NCBI RefSeq assembly: GCF_963973895.1
Contig: NZ_CAXBBF010000001.1
Length of the DNA: 64,000 bases
From: Porticoccus sp950063125
GTDB lineage: Bacteria; Pseudomonadota; Gammaproteobacteria; Pseudomonadales; Porticoccaceae
Direction: 5' to 3' (one strand)
The notes under the pieces were generated by a model. That model ran no database searches. It saw only the letters and a list, made by a program, of their open reading frames with translations, and was not told where the DNA came from. Positions within the stretch are counted from its first letter, which is position 1. The number at the start of each line of letters is the position of its first letter. Of this stretch, positions 17,669 through 25,285 are shown piece by piece. A program made the translations under genes and the position numbers.

Positions 17669-18380
17669 ATGGCGGCGCTGGGAAGTCTGTCTCCCAGGTA
17701 AACCGTCTCTGGTTAAACCTATGTCCGGCGGTATGACCAACCTGTCTTATCTGGTGGAAAGTGGCTCCAGGCGGGCCGTGGTGAGAGTCAATACGCCGCA
17801 CAGCAAGGTGTTGGGGATTGACCGCCAAAGGGAAGAGACGCTGCTTCGCCTGTTGCAGCCCACCGGCTATGTGCCAAAGCTGCTTTATGTGACCGGCGAG
17901 GTGCTGGTGACGGAATTTGTCGACGGACGAGTATGGGATGCGGGGACGGTTGATAACGATCATCGGCTAAACCGGCAACTGGTACCCCTGCTCGAAAAAA
18001 TCCAGGCGTTTCCCAAACCGGCTACAGCCAGCCGTTTCAGTTACCTGAATCACTGTCGATACTACCTTGCCCAGCTGGCCGTTCGCCCCGCGGCGGCAGA
18101 TGCAATCGAAGAACATGCCGCGGCTATCGATGCGAGTTCCTGGCAACCGGTCATCTGTCACCATGACCTGATACCGGAAAATATCATCGATACGGATCGT
18201 GGCCCGGTGATACTGGATTGGGAATATGCCGCCTGGGGGCACCCCGCCATGGATCTGATACGGCTGGATGTTGTTGAAAGCCATCACAGCGCCGAGGATC
18301 GCCTCAAACTACGGGATCTCCAGCGCGGCATGGACGCTCTCTGGATGGCGCTGACGGATCAGTTGGCGGGCGTTGTTTAA
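17613..18380 (+). CDS. Thiamine kinase-like phosphotransferase
   Basis: An aminoglycoside/choline-kinase-fold phosphotransferase of about 255 residues. The nucleotide loop is SGGMTNLSYLV, the catalytic loop CHHDLIPENI carries the catalytic Asp, and the metal-binding block is ILDWEYAAWGHPAMDL. The probable start is the TTG at 17613 with GGAG eleven bases upstream, giving MNSQSLSDGK and an overlap with the end of pnuT; the ATG at 17490 would add an implausible Cys/Trp-rich stretch read from the other frame. In this operon, phosphorylating thiamine to thiamine monophosphate (ThiK role) is the best guess. No thiamine monophosphate kinase is seen in the window. Confidence 0.85.
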   Translation: MNSQSLSDGKSLLHQTLSEWRRWEVCLPGKPSLVKPMSGGMTNLSYLVESGSRRAVVRVNTPHSKVLGIDRQREETLLRLLQPTGYVPKLLYVTGEVLVTEFVDGRVWDAGTVDNDHRLNRQLVPLLEKIQAFPKPATASRFSYLNHCRYYLAQLAVRPAAADAIEEHAAAIDASSWQPVICHHDLIPENIIDTDRGPVILDWEYAAWGHPAMDLIRLDVVESHHSAEDRLKLRDLQRGMDALWMALTDQLAGVV

Positions 18381-18433
18381 ACCTGGGGATTATTGAGCAT
18401 TCGGCCACCATGCCGTCTGATCCGTCCGGGAGC

Positions 18434-18853
18434 TCAGGCGGAGACCTCCTTGTGAGCCGCCGCAATCATGGTGGATGCGAGGATGCCGTAAGCGACTATC
18501 CATGCTTCCTTTACGTCATCGGTAAAGCTGTCGCCAAGGCCGGTTTGCAGGGTTTCTATCAGCGCACTGCCGACGGTATCGTAATGGGCGTCCTCAACTC
18601 CGTAGGCGAGATGACGCTTGCCCATGGCTTCCACTACGGGCACCAGTTCGTCGAGTCGATCCAGCATGCGCACCGCAGCACCGATCATTTCCATCAGCTT
18701 TTTACCCTGTTCCCCCATGTCTCCCTTGAACAGGGGTTTCAGGGTCGGATCCGCAGTAAACAGGTTGTTGTAGAAAAGGGTGGCTGCGGAGTCGGCAATC
18801 GGTTCCACTTTGGCCCAGGAGGTTTTGCAGGCGTGTATTTGCTCGGGTGTCAT
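18434..18853 (-). CDS. Single-domain globin
   Basis: A cytosolic haem protein of 139 residues with the Vitreoscilla/flavohaemoglobin-type single-domain fold. The proximal histidine is H81 in the motif KRHLAYGVEDAHY, which aligns with the KHCQAGVAAAHY region of the Vitreoscilla protein, and a glutamine near residue 49 can serve as the distal E7 ligand. There is no reductase domain. It is the last gene of a minus-strand run of haem proteins and starts 11 bases after the stop of the cytochrome c lipoprotein gene. NO or oxygen binding and detoxification are the usual roles; which one applies here is unknown. Confidence 0.88.
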   Translation of the reverse strand: MTPEQIHACKTSWAKVEPIADSAATLFYNNLFTADPTLKPLFKGDMGEQGKKLMEMIGAAVRMLDRLDELVPVVEAMGKRHLAYGVEDAHYDTVGSALIETLQTGLGDSFTDDVKEAWIVAYGILASTMIAAAHKEVSA

Positions 18854-18864
18854 GGATATATCCT

Positions 18865-19233
18865 CTATTGTGGTTCGGGGGTCAGCTGCGAAAGCATATA
18901 GCTGACCGCCTGTGCCATTTGTTCATCGGTTAATGTTGAACCACCGCGGGCGGGCATCAGCCCGTAACCTTCGGTGGCATGTTTAACAAGGGTTTCCTCT
19001 CCCTGGCTGATTCTGGGTGCCCACATTCTGTCGTTGCCGATAATGGGCGCGCCGTTGATGCCCGATGCGTGGCAGACGCGACAGTTGGCTTTTACCAGTG
19101 GTTCACCGGGGTGGGCCGAAGGTGGTGCCTGCCTGTCAGTTGTACTGCCGTCGACGGATGAGTCCGGCTTGTCGGAGCAGGCCGACAAGCCGAGACAAAG
19201 AACAGCAGCGATCACACATTTTTTGTTAAACAT
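18865..19233 (-). CDS. Cytochrome c lipoprotein (c5-like, one haem)
   Basis: A 122-residue exported monohaem cytochrome. The signal peptide ends in the lipobox LSAC, so Cys19 would be lipidated. The haem site CRVCH is at 51-55 and the likely axial methionine is M93 in GLMPARGG, a pattern of small class I, cytochrome c5-like proteins. The linker between lipid anchor and haem is rich in Ser, Asp and Pro. It lies between a Tll0287-like haem lipoprotein gene and a globin gene, all minus strand. It is presumably an electron carrier tethered at the periplasmic face of a membrane for the multihaem cytochrome system upstream. Confidence 0.88.
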   Translation of the reverse strand: MFNKKCVIAAVLCLGLSACSDKPDSSVDGSTTDRQAPPSAHPGEPLVKANCRVCHASGINGAPIIGNDRMWAPRISQGEETLVKHATEGYGLMPARGGSTLTDEQMAQAVSYMLSQLTPEPQ

Positions 19234-19263
19234 AGGGCCACCAGACTCAGAAATTCCGATCAG

Positions 19264-19848
19264 TTAAAGGGGGACGCGGATAACCACACCACCCATCACG
19301 TCGCCGATATCGAAGTCGGTTCTGGGGGAGTCCTTGTGATCGTTATGGCAGGTTGTGCAGGCGGGGGAGACGGCGACATCGGGATATACCGCCGTAAAGT
19401 AGGTCACGTCACCCAGCTTTTCCTCGCCGTAAAAATTTTCACCGGGATTGTCCACGGTGTATTGCAGGCCCTCTTCTTCAAGGGGGGTTTTGGGTGCATT
19501 CTGCTTGTTGATAGGCCACAGGGATTGCAGCGAGTAGGTGAATTCATCGGTCACTTCCGCGACGGCCTCCGAGCCTGCCCGGAACATCTGGGCAGGCAGT
19601 AATGCCCCGTTTTCTATTTCCTTCCAGTGTTCATCGGGCTTGATGGCACCCGCGCCATTGGGTCCCAGGCGCTGAATGATCAATTTGGTGTAGTTGGCCC
19701 GGTCGGCATTCATGACCGCAAACAGTGAGTCAGTATAGAGTTTCGGCGGTATGCCGGCCTTTGCTGGTGGTGCTTCATTGCAGGCGGTAATAACAAGGCT
19801 ACTGGCGAGCAGTGTAGTCATGAGGGCTATTTTTTTGACGTGTTTCAT
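19264..19848 (-). CDS. Tll0287-like (DUF3365) haem lipoprotein
   Basis: A 194-residue exported protein. Its signal peptide ends in VITAC, so Cys23 is probably lipidated. The body resembles the Tll0287/DUF3365 fold, a PAS-like haem-binding domain, with the typical stretch around MNADRANYTKLI. A single covalent haem site CTTCH is at about 164-168, near the C-terminus, followed by the family's closing GDVMGGVVI. Proteins of this family are suspected redox or gas sensors, or electron carriers. It lies between the 11-haem cytochrome gene and the monohaem cytochrome gene on the same strand, which favours a part in the same periplasmic electron chain. Confidence 0.85.
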   Translation of the reverse strand: MKHVKKIALMTTLLASSLVITACNEAPPAKAGIPPKLYTDSLFAVMNADRANYTKLIIQRLGPNGAGAIKPDEHWKEIENGALLPAQMFRAGSEAVAEVTDEFTYSLQSLWPINKQNAPKTPLEEEGLQYTVDNPGENFYGEEKLGDVTYFTAVYPDVAVSPACTTCHNDHKDSPRTDFDIGDVMGGVVIRVPL

Positions 19849-19915
19849 GGTGAATTCCTCGTGGTTTCAGAGTAATGACATGGGAGGTAAGTGGTGGTTA
19901 CGGCAGTGAATTGCA

Positions 19916-21229
19916 TCAGTCAGCCACCCGTTTGAGTGACCAGTCGATGGACGGGATATGGGTGGCTGGTTTGCCGTTGAAGTTGTTCCTGATCAGTGCC
20001 GGGTCAGCCAGGGCGTCAATGGAAAAGCCGAGATTGTGGCACTGCATACAAACCGGCCGGATCATCTTTTCATTGGGGCGCAGGTTGTGGTTCTGGTTGT
20101 GATTGACCTGTACCACCGCCTCTCCATCGACGATGTTCTCCGCTCTCGGCATATGACAGGTGGCACAGCTGACGGCCTGTTCTACCGGAATGACACCGGC
20201 GATGGCCTGGGTTAACAGCCGTCCGTGGGGCGAGCTGGCAAATCCCCGCGAGTGTTCATCGTTGTGGCAGGTCAGGCAGGCTTCACTGGCGGCAAACAGG
20301 GTGTCTGTCCGGTGTGCACTGTGGCAGCTGTTGCAACCCTGCTGCAGAGACATCGCTGTCTCCTTGAAGGGCAGTTTGGAATCGACAGGGCGGATAGCGG
20401 GCAGGGACTGGGCCAGTCGCATACCGTGTTTGCCCGATTTATAGCTTTCGACTTCGTGAATATGGCAGGTCTGGCATTGTGCAATGCCGGGTTTTTCGAG
20501 CCATTCATCGGAGCGGTTATCACTGTGACAGCCACCGCAGCCCACACCGGCATCGGCGTGGCTGCTGCCAGACCATTCTTGATGGATATCCGGGTGGGCC
20601 GTTTTTTGCTCGGGGAATGTCGGCTGTTGTTCGGGTACGCGTTTGCTGGCGAGAATGGCGGCGCCGTTGGGGTTGGTGAGGCGAGCCATTTCTTTCAGCC
20701 AGGGACCTGAGTGGTTGTGAACGAGAAAGTCTTCAAAGAGTGCCCGGTTGTCGTGATAGTTGTGGCAACCTGCGCTGGCACAGCTATCAAAGGCCAGATC
20801 CCGATGGCTCTCCCGGTCGTCGCCGACGTCGGTATGACAGTGAAAACAATAATCCTCTGGCAGGGTTACCCCCATCGGAGCTGTGATTTCTCTGTGGTGT
20901 TCGGTGTGACAGCTGACACAGTAGCGGGCATCCACCACACTGAGCCGGTCTGCATTGCGCGGGTCGGTAAACTTCTTTTTGGGGTGCGTATCGTTGGCCT
21001 CTGCCAGTTCCGCACCATGGCAGCCGACACAGGCTTCCTGGATCAGCTCGGGGCCACCAAAGGCCTCTGTATGGCAGCTGCTGCAGGCCAGTTCGATCTG
21101 GAAGTGCCCATGGCTGGTCTCGCCGATCAGTAGCGCCTGTTTATTGTCGGCTTTAAGCAGGATATAGCCGTAGTAGCCTGCTATCGCCAGCGTGACAAGA
21201 ATCCATGTGGCCCAGATGAATTTTCTCAA
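19916..21229 (-). CDS. Membrane-anchored 11-haem cytochrome c
   Basis: A periplasmic multihaem protein of 437 residues held by one N-terminal helix (IWATWILVTLAIAGYYGYILL). The best start is the TTG at 21229, with GAGG eight bases upstream and a start right after the upstream gene; longer starts would run into that gene with a Cys-rich, non-export N-terminus. Ten CXXCH sites are visible, in order CSSCH, CVGCH, CVSCH, CFHCH, CGGCH, CQTCH, CNSCH, CLTCH, CATCH and CMQCH. An eleventh, CASAGCH, has the unusual CX4CH spacing and lies fifth in sequence. The paired spacing suits a cytochrome c3/NrfB/NapC-type electron conduit. No catalytic motif such as the NrfA CXXCK is present. It sits 17 bases after the oxidoreductase gene. 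Confidence 0.88.
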   Translation of the reverse strand: MRKFIWATWILVTLAIAGYYGYILLKADNKQALLIGETSHGHFQIELACSSCHTEAFGGPELIQEACVGCHGAELAEANDTHPKKKFTDPRNADRLSVVDARYCVSCHTEHHREITAPMGVTLPEDYCFHCHTDVGDDRESHRDLAFDSCASAGCHNYHDNRALFEDFLVHNHSGPWLKEMARLTNPNGAAILASKRVPEQQPTFPEQKTAHPDIHQEWSGSSHADAGVGCGGCHSDNRSDEWLEKPGIAQCQTCHIHEVESYKSGKHGMRLAQSLPAIRPVDSKLPFKETAMSLQQGCNSCHSAHRTDTLFAASEACLTCHNDEHSRGFASSPHGRLLTQAIAGVIPVEQAVSCATCHMPRAENIVDGEAVVQVNHNQNHNLRPNEKMIRPVCMQCHNLGFSIDALADPALIRNNFNGKPATHIPSIDWSLKRVAD

Positions 21230-21245
21230 TGCACCGGCCTCTGCA

Positions 21246-23276
21246 TCAGTAGTAATACACGGTGAGGATATGGAAAGCCAAAAGCACGGGCAGGGGCCAC
21301 GACACAATGATGTGCAGCCATTGCATAGACTTTCTTGTGCCCTGCGCGGCCCCTGTCCGCAGTTTGTGGCCAAGGCCAATGGCACCACTGGTAAAGGCGC
21401 CCATCAGGAGTACTGCCAGAAAATTAACGATCAGCAACTGATTGAGATTTGATCCCAGATGAAAACCGCTGTGCAGTACCAGTGTGATACAGCACAACAC
21501 CCCCAGCGAGGCATGGACCAGACGCCATCCGGAGAACTTGCCCATCCAGCGCCAGGACAGGCGTTTGCGCAGTGACATCAGCAATCCGATAGCGGTCAGC
21601 CCCAGCAAAGTAAAGCCCGTGACCTGTTTCCAGAATTTGTCGTTCCAGATGCCCTCGAACCAGCCCTGTTGTTGAACGCTGTCGGCTACTTTTGCTTCCG
21701 GCCAGAAGGCGATCAGTGCCACCAGTGCGGTGGCCAGCAGTGCCCCCGCGGTGAGGGTGGTGGCCCCGGATTCCCTCTCCATGCCGACAACACCCAAAAG
21801 CTGTTGCAGCAAAGGTTTGCAAGAACCGCAGACGGTGCCGGCCCGGGTGCGGTCCTGGAGTTCAGGCAGTGTGCTGCAATTGTTGGCGATGGCGCTGGAC
21901 AGTACGCCGTAACTGATATTGTTGCACTGGCAAATGATCGTGCCACTAGGCCAATTGCCAATATCGTCACCGCCCTTGCCCCATAATGTGCCGGTCAGAT
22001 AAAACCGCAGCAGGTGCCAGAACCGGATTTTGCGTGCATTCTGATAGGCTTCCTGGACGCGTCGGGACTCTGGCCAGTTGCCAATAGCCACCGCACCGAT
22101 GATCTTGCCCCTGAGCAGCACCAGCTTCCGGTAGGCCCCGCTGGACTTGTCAAAATATTGAAGTTCTCTCTGGAAGGGTCTGCTGGGTAAATCACTGATT
22201 TCCCCGAGACTGCAGACATCGGTGCCGACCACCTTGAGGTGGCTGATAGCCATGGAACCCAGATAGCGCGGCAAGTCCTCCTGTGGTTCGCTGGCAATGA
22301 TTTCCGCGGTCACCGCCGCCTGTTCGTAACCGGGGTTGACCAGCCCATAGGTGACGCCCAGGTGTTCACAGCACTCACCGATAGCAAAAATATCGGGATC
22401 CGATGTCCTCATCTGGTCATTGACCAGAATACCAGTGCCCACCGGGATGCGGGCTTTTCGAGCCAGTTCCAGGTTCGGCGTGATACCGGTACAGAACAAC
22501 ACGGTATCGCAGTGAATCGTCTCGCCGTCCCGGGTGATGACCCCGGTGACATGCTCAAAACCCTCCACAGAACGCACACCGGAATGGGTGATAACCTCGA
22601 TACCCAGGGCGCGGACTTCGGCTTCGAGAAGCGCTGCTGCCTGCTCATCCAGCTGCCGGTTCATCAGTCGCGAACTCTGCTGAACTACGGTGACTCTGGT
22701 ATTGAATTTGAGCAGCCCCTTGGCGGCCTCGAGTCCCAACAGACCGCCGCCCACCACGACAATATGACGAGAGCGAAGGATTCGCACATAGAGACTTTCG
22801 GTGTCCTTGAGACTGCGAAAACTGAATACGCCCTGGCGCTCGATACCTGGAATGTTGGGAATATGAGCGCGGGCACCGGTGGCCAGCACCAACTTGTGAT
22901 AGTGGAAGCGGGTGCCGCTGGCATCGGTAACAGTTTTCCGTTCGCGGTCAATTTCCACGATGGCAGCGCTGGTAAACTGAAAATTGGGGTGATTGCCGAG
23001 CGCGGGCAGCGGCAGATCGATATCATCCCGGTTAATCTCGCCGGCCAATAGGGCCGAGAGCTGAATGCGGTTGTAGGGCTTGCAGGCTTCGTCACCGAAC
23101 AGGTGAACAGCCAGTTGGGGTTTTCTGGCGAGAAGATCGTGGGTAAAGCGCATGCCGACGGGACCGGCGCCTATGACAATAACGCCGACGTCATTGCGGG
23201 CAACCTGTGCCAGTGCCCGGGTACTGGCGTCAGGGAGTTCACAATAACCAATAGTGTTCGATGCTTTGGCGACCAT
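21246..23276 (-). CDS. NirB-like FAD/[2Fe-2S] oxidoreductase fused to a membrane domain
   Basis: A three-part protein, 676 residues from the ATG at 23276 (a TTG at 23324 would lie inside a hairpin). The N-terminal half is an NAD(P)H-dependent FAD oxidoreductase with two Rossmann motifs, VIVIGAGPVG and IVVVGGGLLG, and CKPYNRIQLS as in the NirB large subunit. Then comes a BFD-like [2Fe-2S] domain, CQC and CGSC, about residues 449-486. The siroheme domain of NirB is missing; instead about five hydrophobic helices follow, with histidines in RLVHASLG, LHSGFH, WLHIIV and AFHILTV that could bind b-type haem. It likely moves electrons between NAD(P)H and the membrane and on to the 11-haem cytochrome encoded next. 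Direction and final partner are unknown. Confidence 0.85.
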   Translation of the reverse strand: MVAKASNTIGYCELPDASTRALAQVARNDVGVIVIGAGPVGMRFTHDLLARKPQLAVHLFGDEACKPYNRIQLSALLAGEINRDDIDLPLPALGNHPNFQFTSAAIVEIDRERKTVTDASGTRFHYHKLVLATGARAHIPNIPGIERQGVFSFRSLKDTESLYVRILRSRHIVVVGGGLLGLEAAKGLLKFNTRVTVVQQSSRLMNRQLDEQAAALLEAEVRALGIEVITHSGVRSVEGFEHVTGVITRDGETIHCDTVLFCTGITPNLELARKARIPVGTGILVNDQMRTSDPDIFAIGECCEHLGVTYGLVNPGYEQAAVTAEIIASEPQEDLPRYLGSMAISHLKVVGTDVCSLGEISDLPSRPFQRELQYFDKSSGAYRKLVLLRGKIIGAVAIGNWPESRRVQEAYQNARKIRFWHLLRFYLTGTLWGKGGDDIGNWPSGTIICQCNNISYGVLSSAIANNCSTLPELQDRTRAGTVCGSCKPLLQQLLGVVGMERESGATTLTAGALLATALVALIAFWPEAKVADSVQQQGWFEGIWNDKFWKQVTGFTLLGLTAIGLLMSLRKRLSWRWMGKFSGWRLVHASLGVLCCITLVLHSGFHLGSNLNQLLIVNFLAVLLMGAFTSGAIGLGHKLRTGAAQGTRKSMQWLHIIVSWPLPVLLAFHILTVYYY

Positions 23277-23297
23277 TTGTTGCCTGTTCAATAAAAA

Positions 23298-23342
23298 AAG
23301 CCTGTCGAACCACTGTTGGCACAAGTGACTCGGCAGGCTTCA
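23298..23342 (-). terminator. Leader terminator/attenuator before the oxidoreductase gene
   Basis: On the minus strand AAGCCTGCCGA pairs with TCGACAGGCTT, with one mismatch, around a loop that contains an inner CACT/AGTG pairing; seven T's follow at once. This is a textbook intrinsic terminator, but it ends only about 20 bases before the ATG at 23276. It should therefore work as an attenuator controlling the haem-protein operon. Confidence 0.75.
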
Positions 23343-23409
23343 TTACCTGGAACTTAATGTGTTGCCACTACCCGGTAAGAGAGAGATTCTGGGGCGGCTA
23401 TCTATGTCG

Positions 23410-23427
23410 ATGCATAATAGATGCCAA
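23410..23427 (-). promoter_or_regulatory. Candidate sigma-54 promoter
   Basis: Read on the minus strand, TTGGCATCTATTATGCAT has GG and GC ten bases apart, as required for the -24/-12 promoter (TGGCAC-N5-TTGCA), with three mismatches. Transcription would begin near 23398 and run through the leader terminator. Two GTGCAC palindromes at about 23512 and 23546 lie at enhancer distance upstream. Confidence 0.45.
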
Positions 23428-23573
23428 CCTGAAAAATACGTTTAATACATTGAAAAACAGGGTTTTTTCTTATTGTCGTGAGAGGTCTAAAGACAGGCCG
23501 GAGCAGAAAGCGTGCACTGTTTTTGCCACAGAGGTGGCGTTAATGGTGCACTCGCCATAGATGATAAAGCGGG

Positions 23574-24326
23574 TCAGGCCTGATTGTCGTCAGCGGTAGT
23601 CGAGCGGGGTTTGATACACCGGCCAAACAGAATACCCACTTCAAACAATAGCCACATGGGTACTGCAAGCAGTGTTTGGGACAGAATGTCCGGGGGAGTG
23701 AGTAGCATACCGAACACAAAACAGATAACAAACACATAGGGGCGTTTGTTAGCCAGCTGGTCCGGTTCGATAATACCCATCCAGGTCAGGATTACCACGC
23801 CGATTGGAATTTGAAAACTGATGCCAAACGCAAAAAACAATTTCAGGACGAAATCCAGATAGCTGCGAATATCCGTCATGACGGCCACGCCTTCCGGGCC
23901 GACACTGGTGAAGAACATAAAGACCAGTGGGAATACCACGTAGTAAGCGAAAGCCATTCCACCGTAGAACAGCAGAACGCTGGAAAAAAACAGGGGCAGC
24001 ACAATTTTCTTTTCACGCTGGTAGAGCCCGGGGGCAACGAAGGCCCATACCTGATACAGAATAAAGGGCATAGCGGCAAAGATTGACAGCACCAGCGTCA
24101 ATTTAAAGGGGGTGAGAAACGGTGACGCGACATCGGTGGCAATCATCGACGAGGTGTTCGGTAGATGCAGCCTGAGGGGTTCCGAAATGTACAGGTAGAG
24201 GTCGTTACTGAAGGAAAATAGCCCCAGAAAGATCAACAGCACTACAATCACAGAGCGCAACAGGCGATTGCGCAATTCAATGATATGGCTGATGAAGGGT
24301 TGGCTCAGCAGTTTTTCTTCACTCAT
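23574..24326 (-). CDS. tatC: Twin-arginine translocase subunit TatC
   Basis: Six-helix inner-membrane receptor of the Tat system, which recognises twin-arginine signal peptides with TatB and exports folded proteins. The 250-residue length, the N-terminal motif FISHIIELRNRLLRSV (the ELR block that binds signal peptides) and the conserved VFVICFVFGMLLTPPD segment identify it. Its ATG overlaps the tatB stop by four bases (ATGA). It ends the ubi-his-tat run. No clear terminator was seen after it; the next 250 bases hold the regulatory region of the haem-protein operon. Confidence 0.97.
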   Translation of the reverse strand: MSEEKLLSQPFISHIIELRNRLLRSVIVVLLIFLGLFSFSNDLYLYISEPLRLHLPNTSSMIATDVASPFLTPFKLTLVLSIFAAMPFILYQVWAFVAPGLYQREKKIVLPLFFSSVLLFYGGMAFAYYVVFPLVFMFFTSVGPEGVAVMTDIRSYLDFVLKLFFAFGISFQIPIGVVILTWMGIIEPDQLANKRPYVFVICFVFGMLLTPPDILSQTLLAVPMWLLFEVGILFGRCIKPRSTTADDNQA

Positions 24327-24649
24327 GGTTTGGTTTCGTCGGGCGTGTCAGCTGTCTCGGTTGACCGTTCATCAGTGTCAGGTTTGGTGTCCTGTGGGCT
24401 GGGCAGGTCTTCGAACTCCGCTTTGGCGTTTTTCAGGTCACGCATCAGTTTCTCGTTGTGCAACTGCCGGCGAATGTCATCCATGCCGACTTCGTTTTCG
24501 AGTTCCTGGCGGACGGAGGAAAATGTCTGGCGGATCCGGCCAATCCAGAGGCCCATGGTGCGCAGGGTCTGGGGCAGACGCTCAGGACCCATGACAACCA
24601 GGGCCACAACGGCGATGACTAATAATTCGGCAAAGCCAATATCAAACAT
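24323..24649 (-). CDS. tatB: Twin-arginine translocase subunit TatB
   Basis: Single-helix inner-membrane protein of 108 residues that forms the substrate receptor with TatC. It starts MFDIGFAELLVIAVVALVVMGPERLP, with the Glu in the helix and the GPERLP hinge that mark TatB, followed by an amphipathic helix and an acidic, Thr-rich tail. It lies 30 bases after tatA and overlaps tatC by four bases. Confidence 0.96.
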   Translation of the reverse strand: MFDIGFAELLVIAVVALVVMGPERLPQTLRTMGLWIGRIRQTFSSVRQELENEVGMDDIRRQLHNEKLMRDLKNAKAEFEDLPSPQDTKPDTDERSTETADTPDETKP

Positions 24650-24679
24650 ACGGCAATATCCGCAAGGTCGCTGTCACGC

Positions 24680-24922
24680 CTACTGGTCTGTGGTTTTCTT
24701 TTCGCCGGTCGACGCGGCACTGTCATCGGTATTCATCTGGGTGTTAGCCGATTTACCATCGTCGAGGTGTTCCGGTTCCTTGTCCGAATCGCCGGACATG
24801 GATTCCTTGAACCCTTTGACCGCACCGCCAATGTCAGTGCCGATACCACGAAGCTTTTTGGTGCCAAAAATCAGCGCCACGATAATCAGAATAATTAACA
24901 GTTCCTGCCAGCCAAAGCCCAT
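24680..24922 (-). CDS. tatA: Twin-arginine translocase subunit TatA
   Basis: The pore-forming subunit of Tat, about 80 residues. The start chosen is the ATG at 24922 because an AGAGAGA ribosome site precedes it and the product then opens MGFGWQELLIILIIVALIFG, as expected; the ATG at 24940 would add six residues. The FGTKKLRGIG hinge and an amphipathic helix follow, then a charged tail with many Asp and Lys. It is preceded by hisE with an 18-base gap, giving the his-tat junction typical of pseudomonads. Confidence 0.95.
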   Translation of the reverse strand: MGFGWQELLIILIIVALIFGTKKLRGIGTDIGGAVKGFKESMSGDSDKEPEHLDDGKSANTQMNTDDSAASTGEKKTTDQ

Positions 24923-24940
24923 AATTCTCTCTCTTGTCAA

Positions 24941-25285
24941 TCAGGTTGAATTGCGTTGTGCTTTCTCTTCGAGGCCCGACAGATTGAAGCGTCGTTCCAG
25001 TTCCCTGAGAACCGGTTCAGGGCCCTCACCGAGATGGGACAGCATCACCAGTGTGTGAAACCAGAGATCTGCGGTTTCATAAATCACTTTGCTGTTGTCA
25101 TTGCTGGCCGCTGCATCCTTGGCGGCCAGAATCGTTTCAGTACACTCTTCGCCTATCTTTTCCAGGATTTTATTCAAACCCTTGTGGTGCAGGCTGGCCA
25201 CATAAGATTCCTGATGCGAGTAGCCTTTGCGATCTTCCAGTATCTGGCTTAATCGGGTCAATATATCATCACGGCAACTGTTCAT
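24941..25285 (-). CDS. hisE: Phosphoribosyl-ATP pyrophosphatase
   Basis: Second enzyme of histidine synthesis: it hydrolyses phosphoribosyl-ATP to phosphoribosyl-AMP and pyrophosphate. The start chosen is the ATG at 25285, which overlaps the hisI stop by four bases (ATGA), giving MNSCRDDILTRL and 114 residues. The MazG-like core has KIGEECTETILAAKD and the VIYETADLWFHTLVML helix with the metal-binding acidic residues. It is a separate gene here, not fused to hisI as in enterobacteria, which is the arrangement of pseudomonad-like genomes. Confidence 0.95.
   Translation of the reverse strand: MNSCRDDILTRLSQILEDRKGYSHQESYVASLHHKGLNKILEKIGEECTETILAAKDAAASNDNSKVIYETADLWFHTLVMLSHLGEGPEPVLRELERRFNLSGLEEKAQRNST

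Noticed and set aside
23512..23551. GTGCAC pair as certain NtrC enhancer sites
   Set aside because: They match only half of the NtrC consensus; kept as a remark within the promoter finding.
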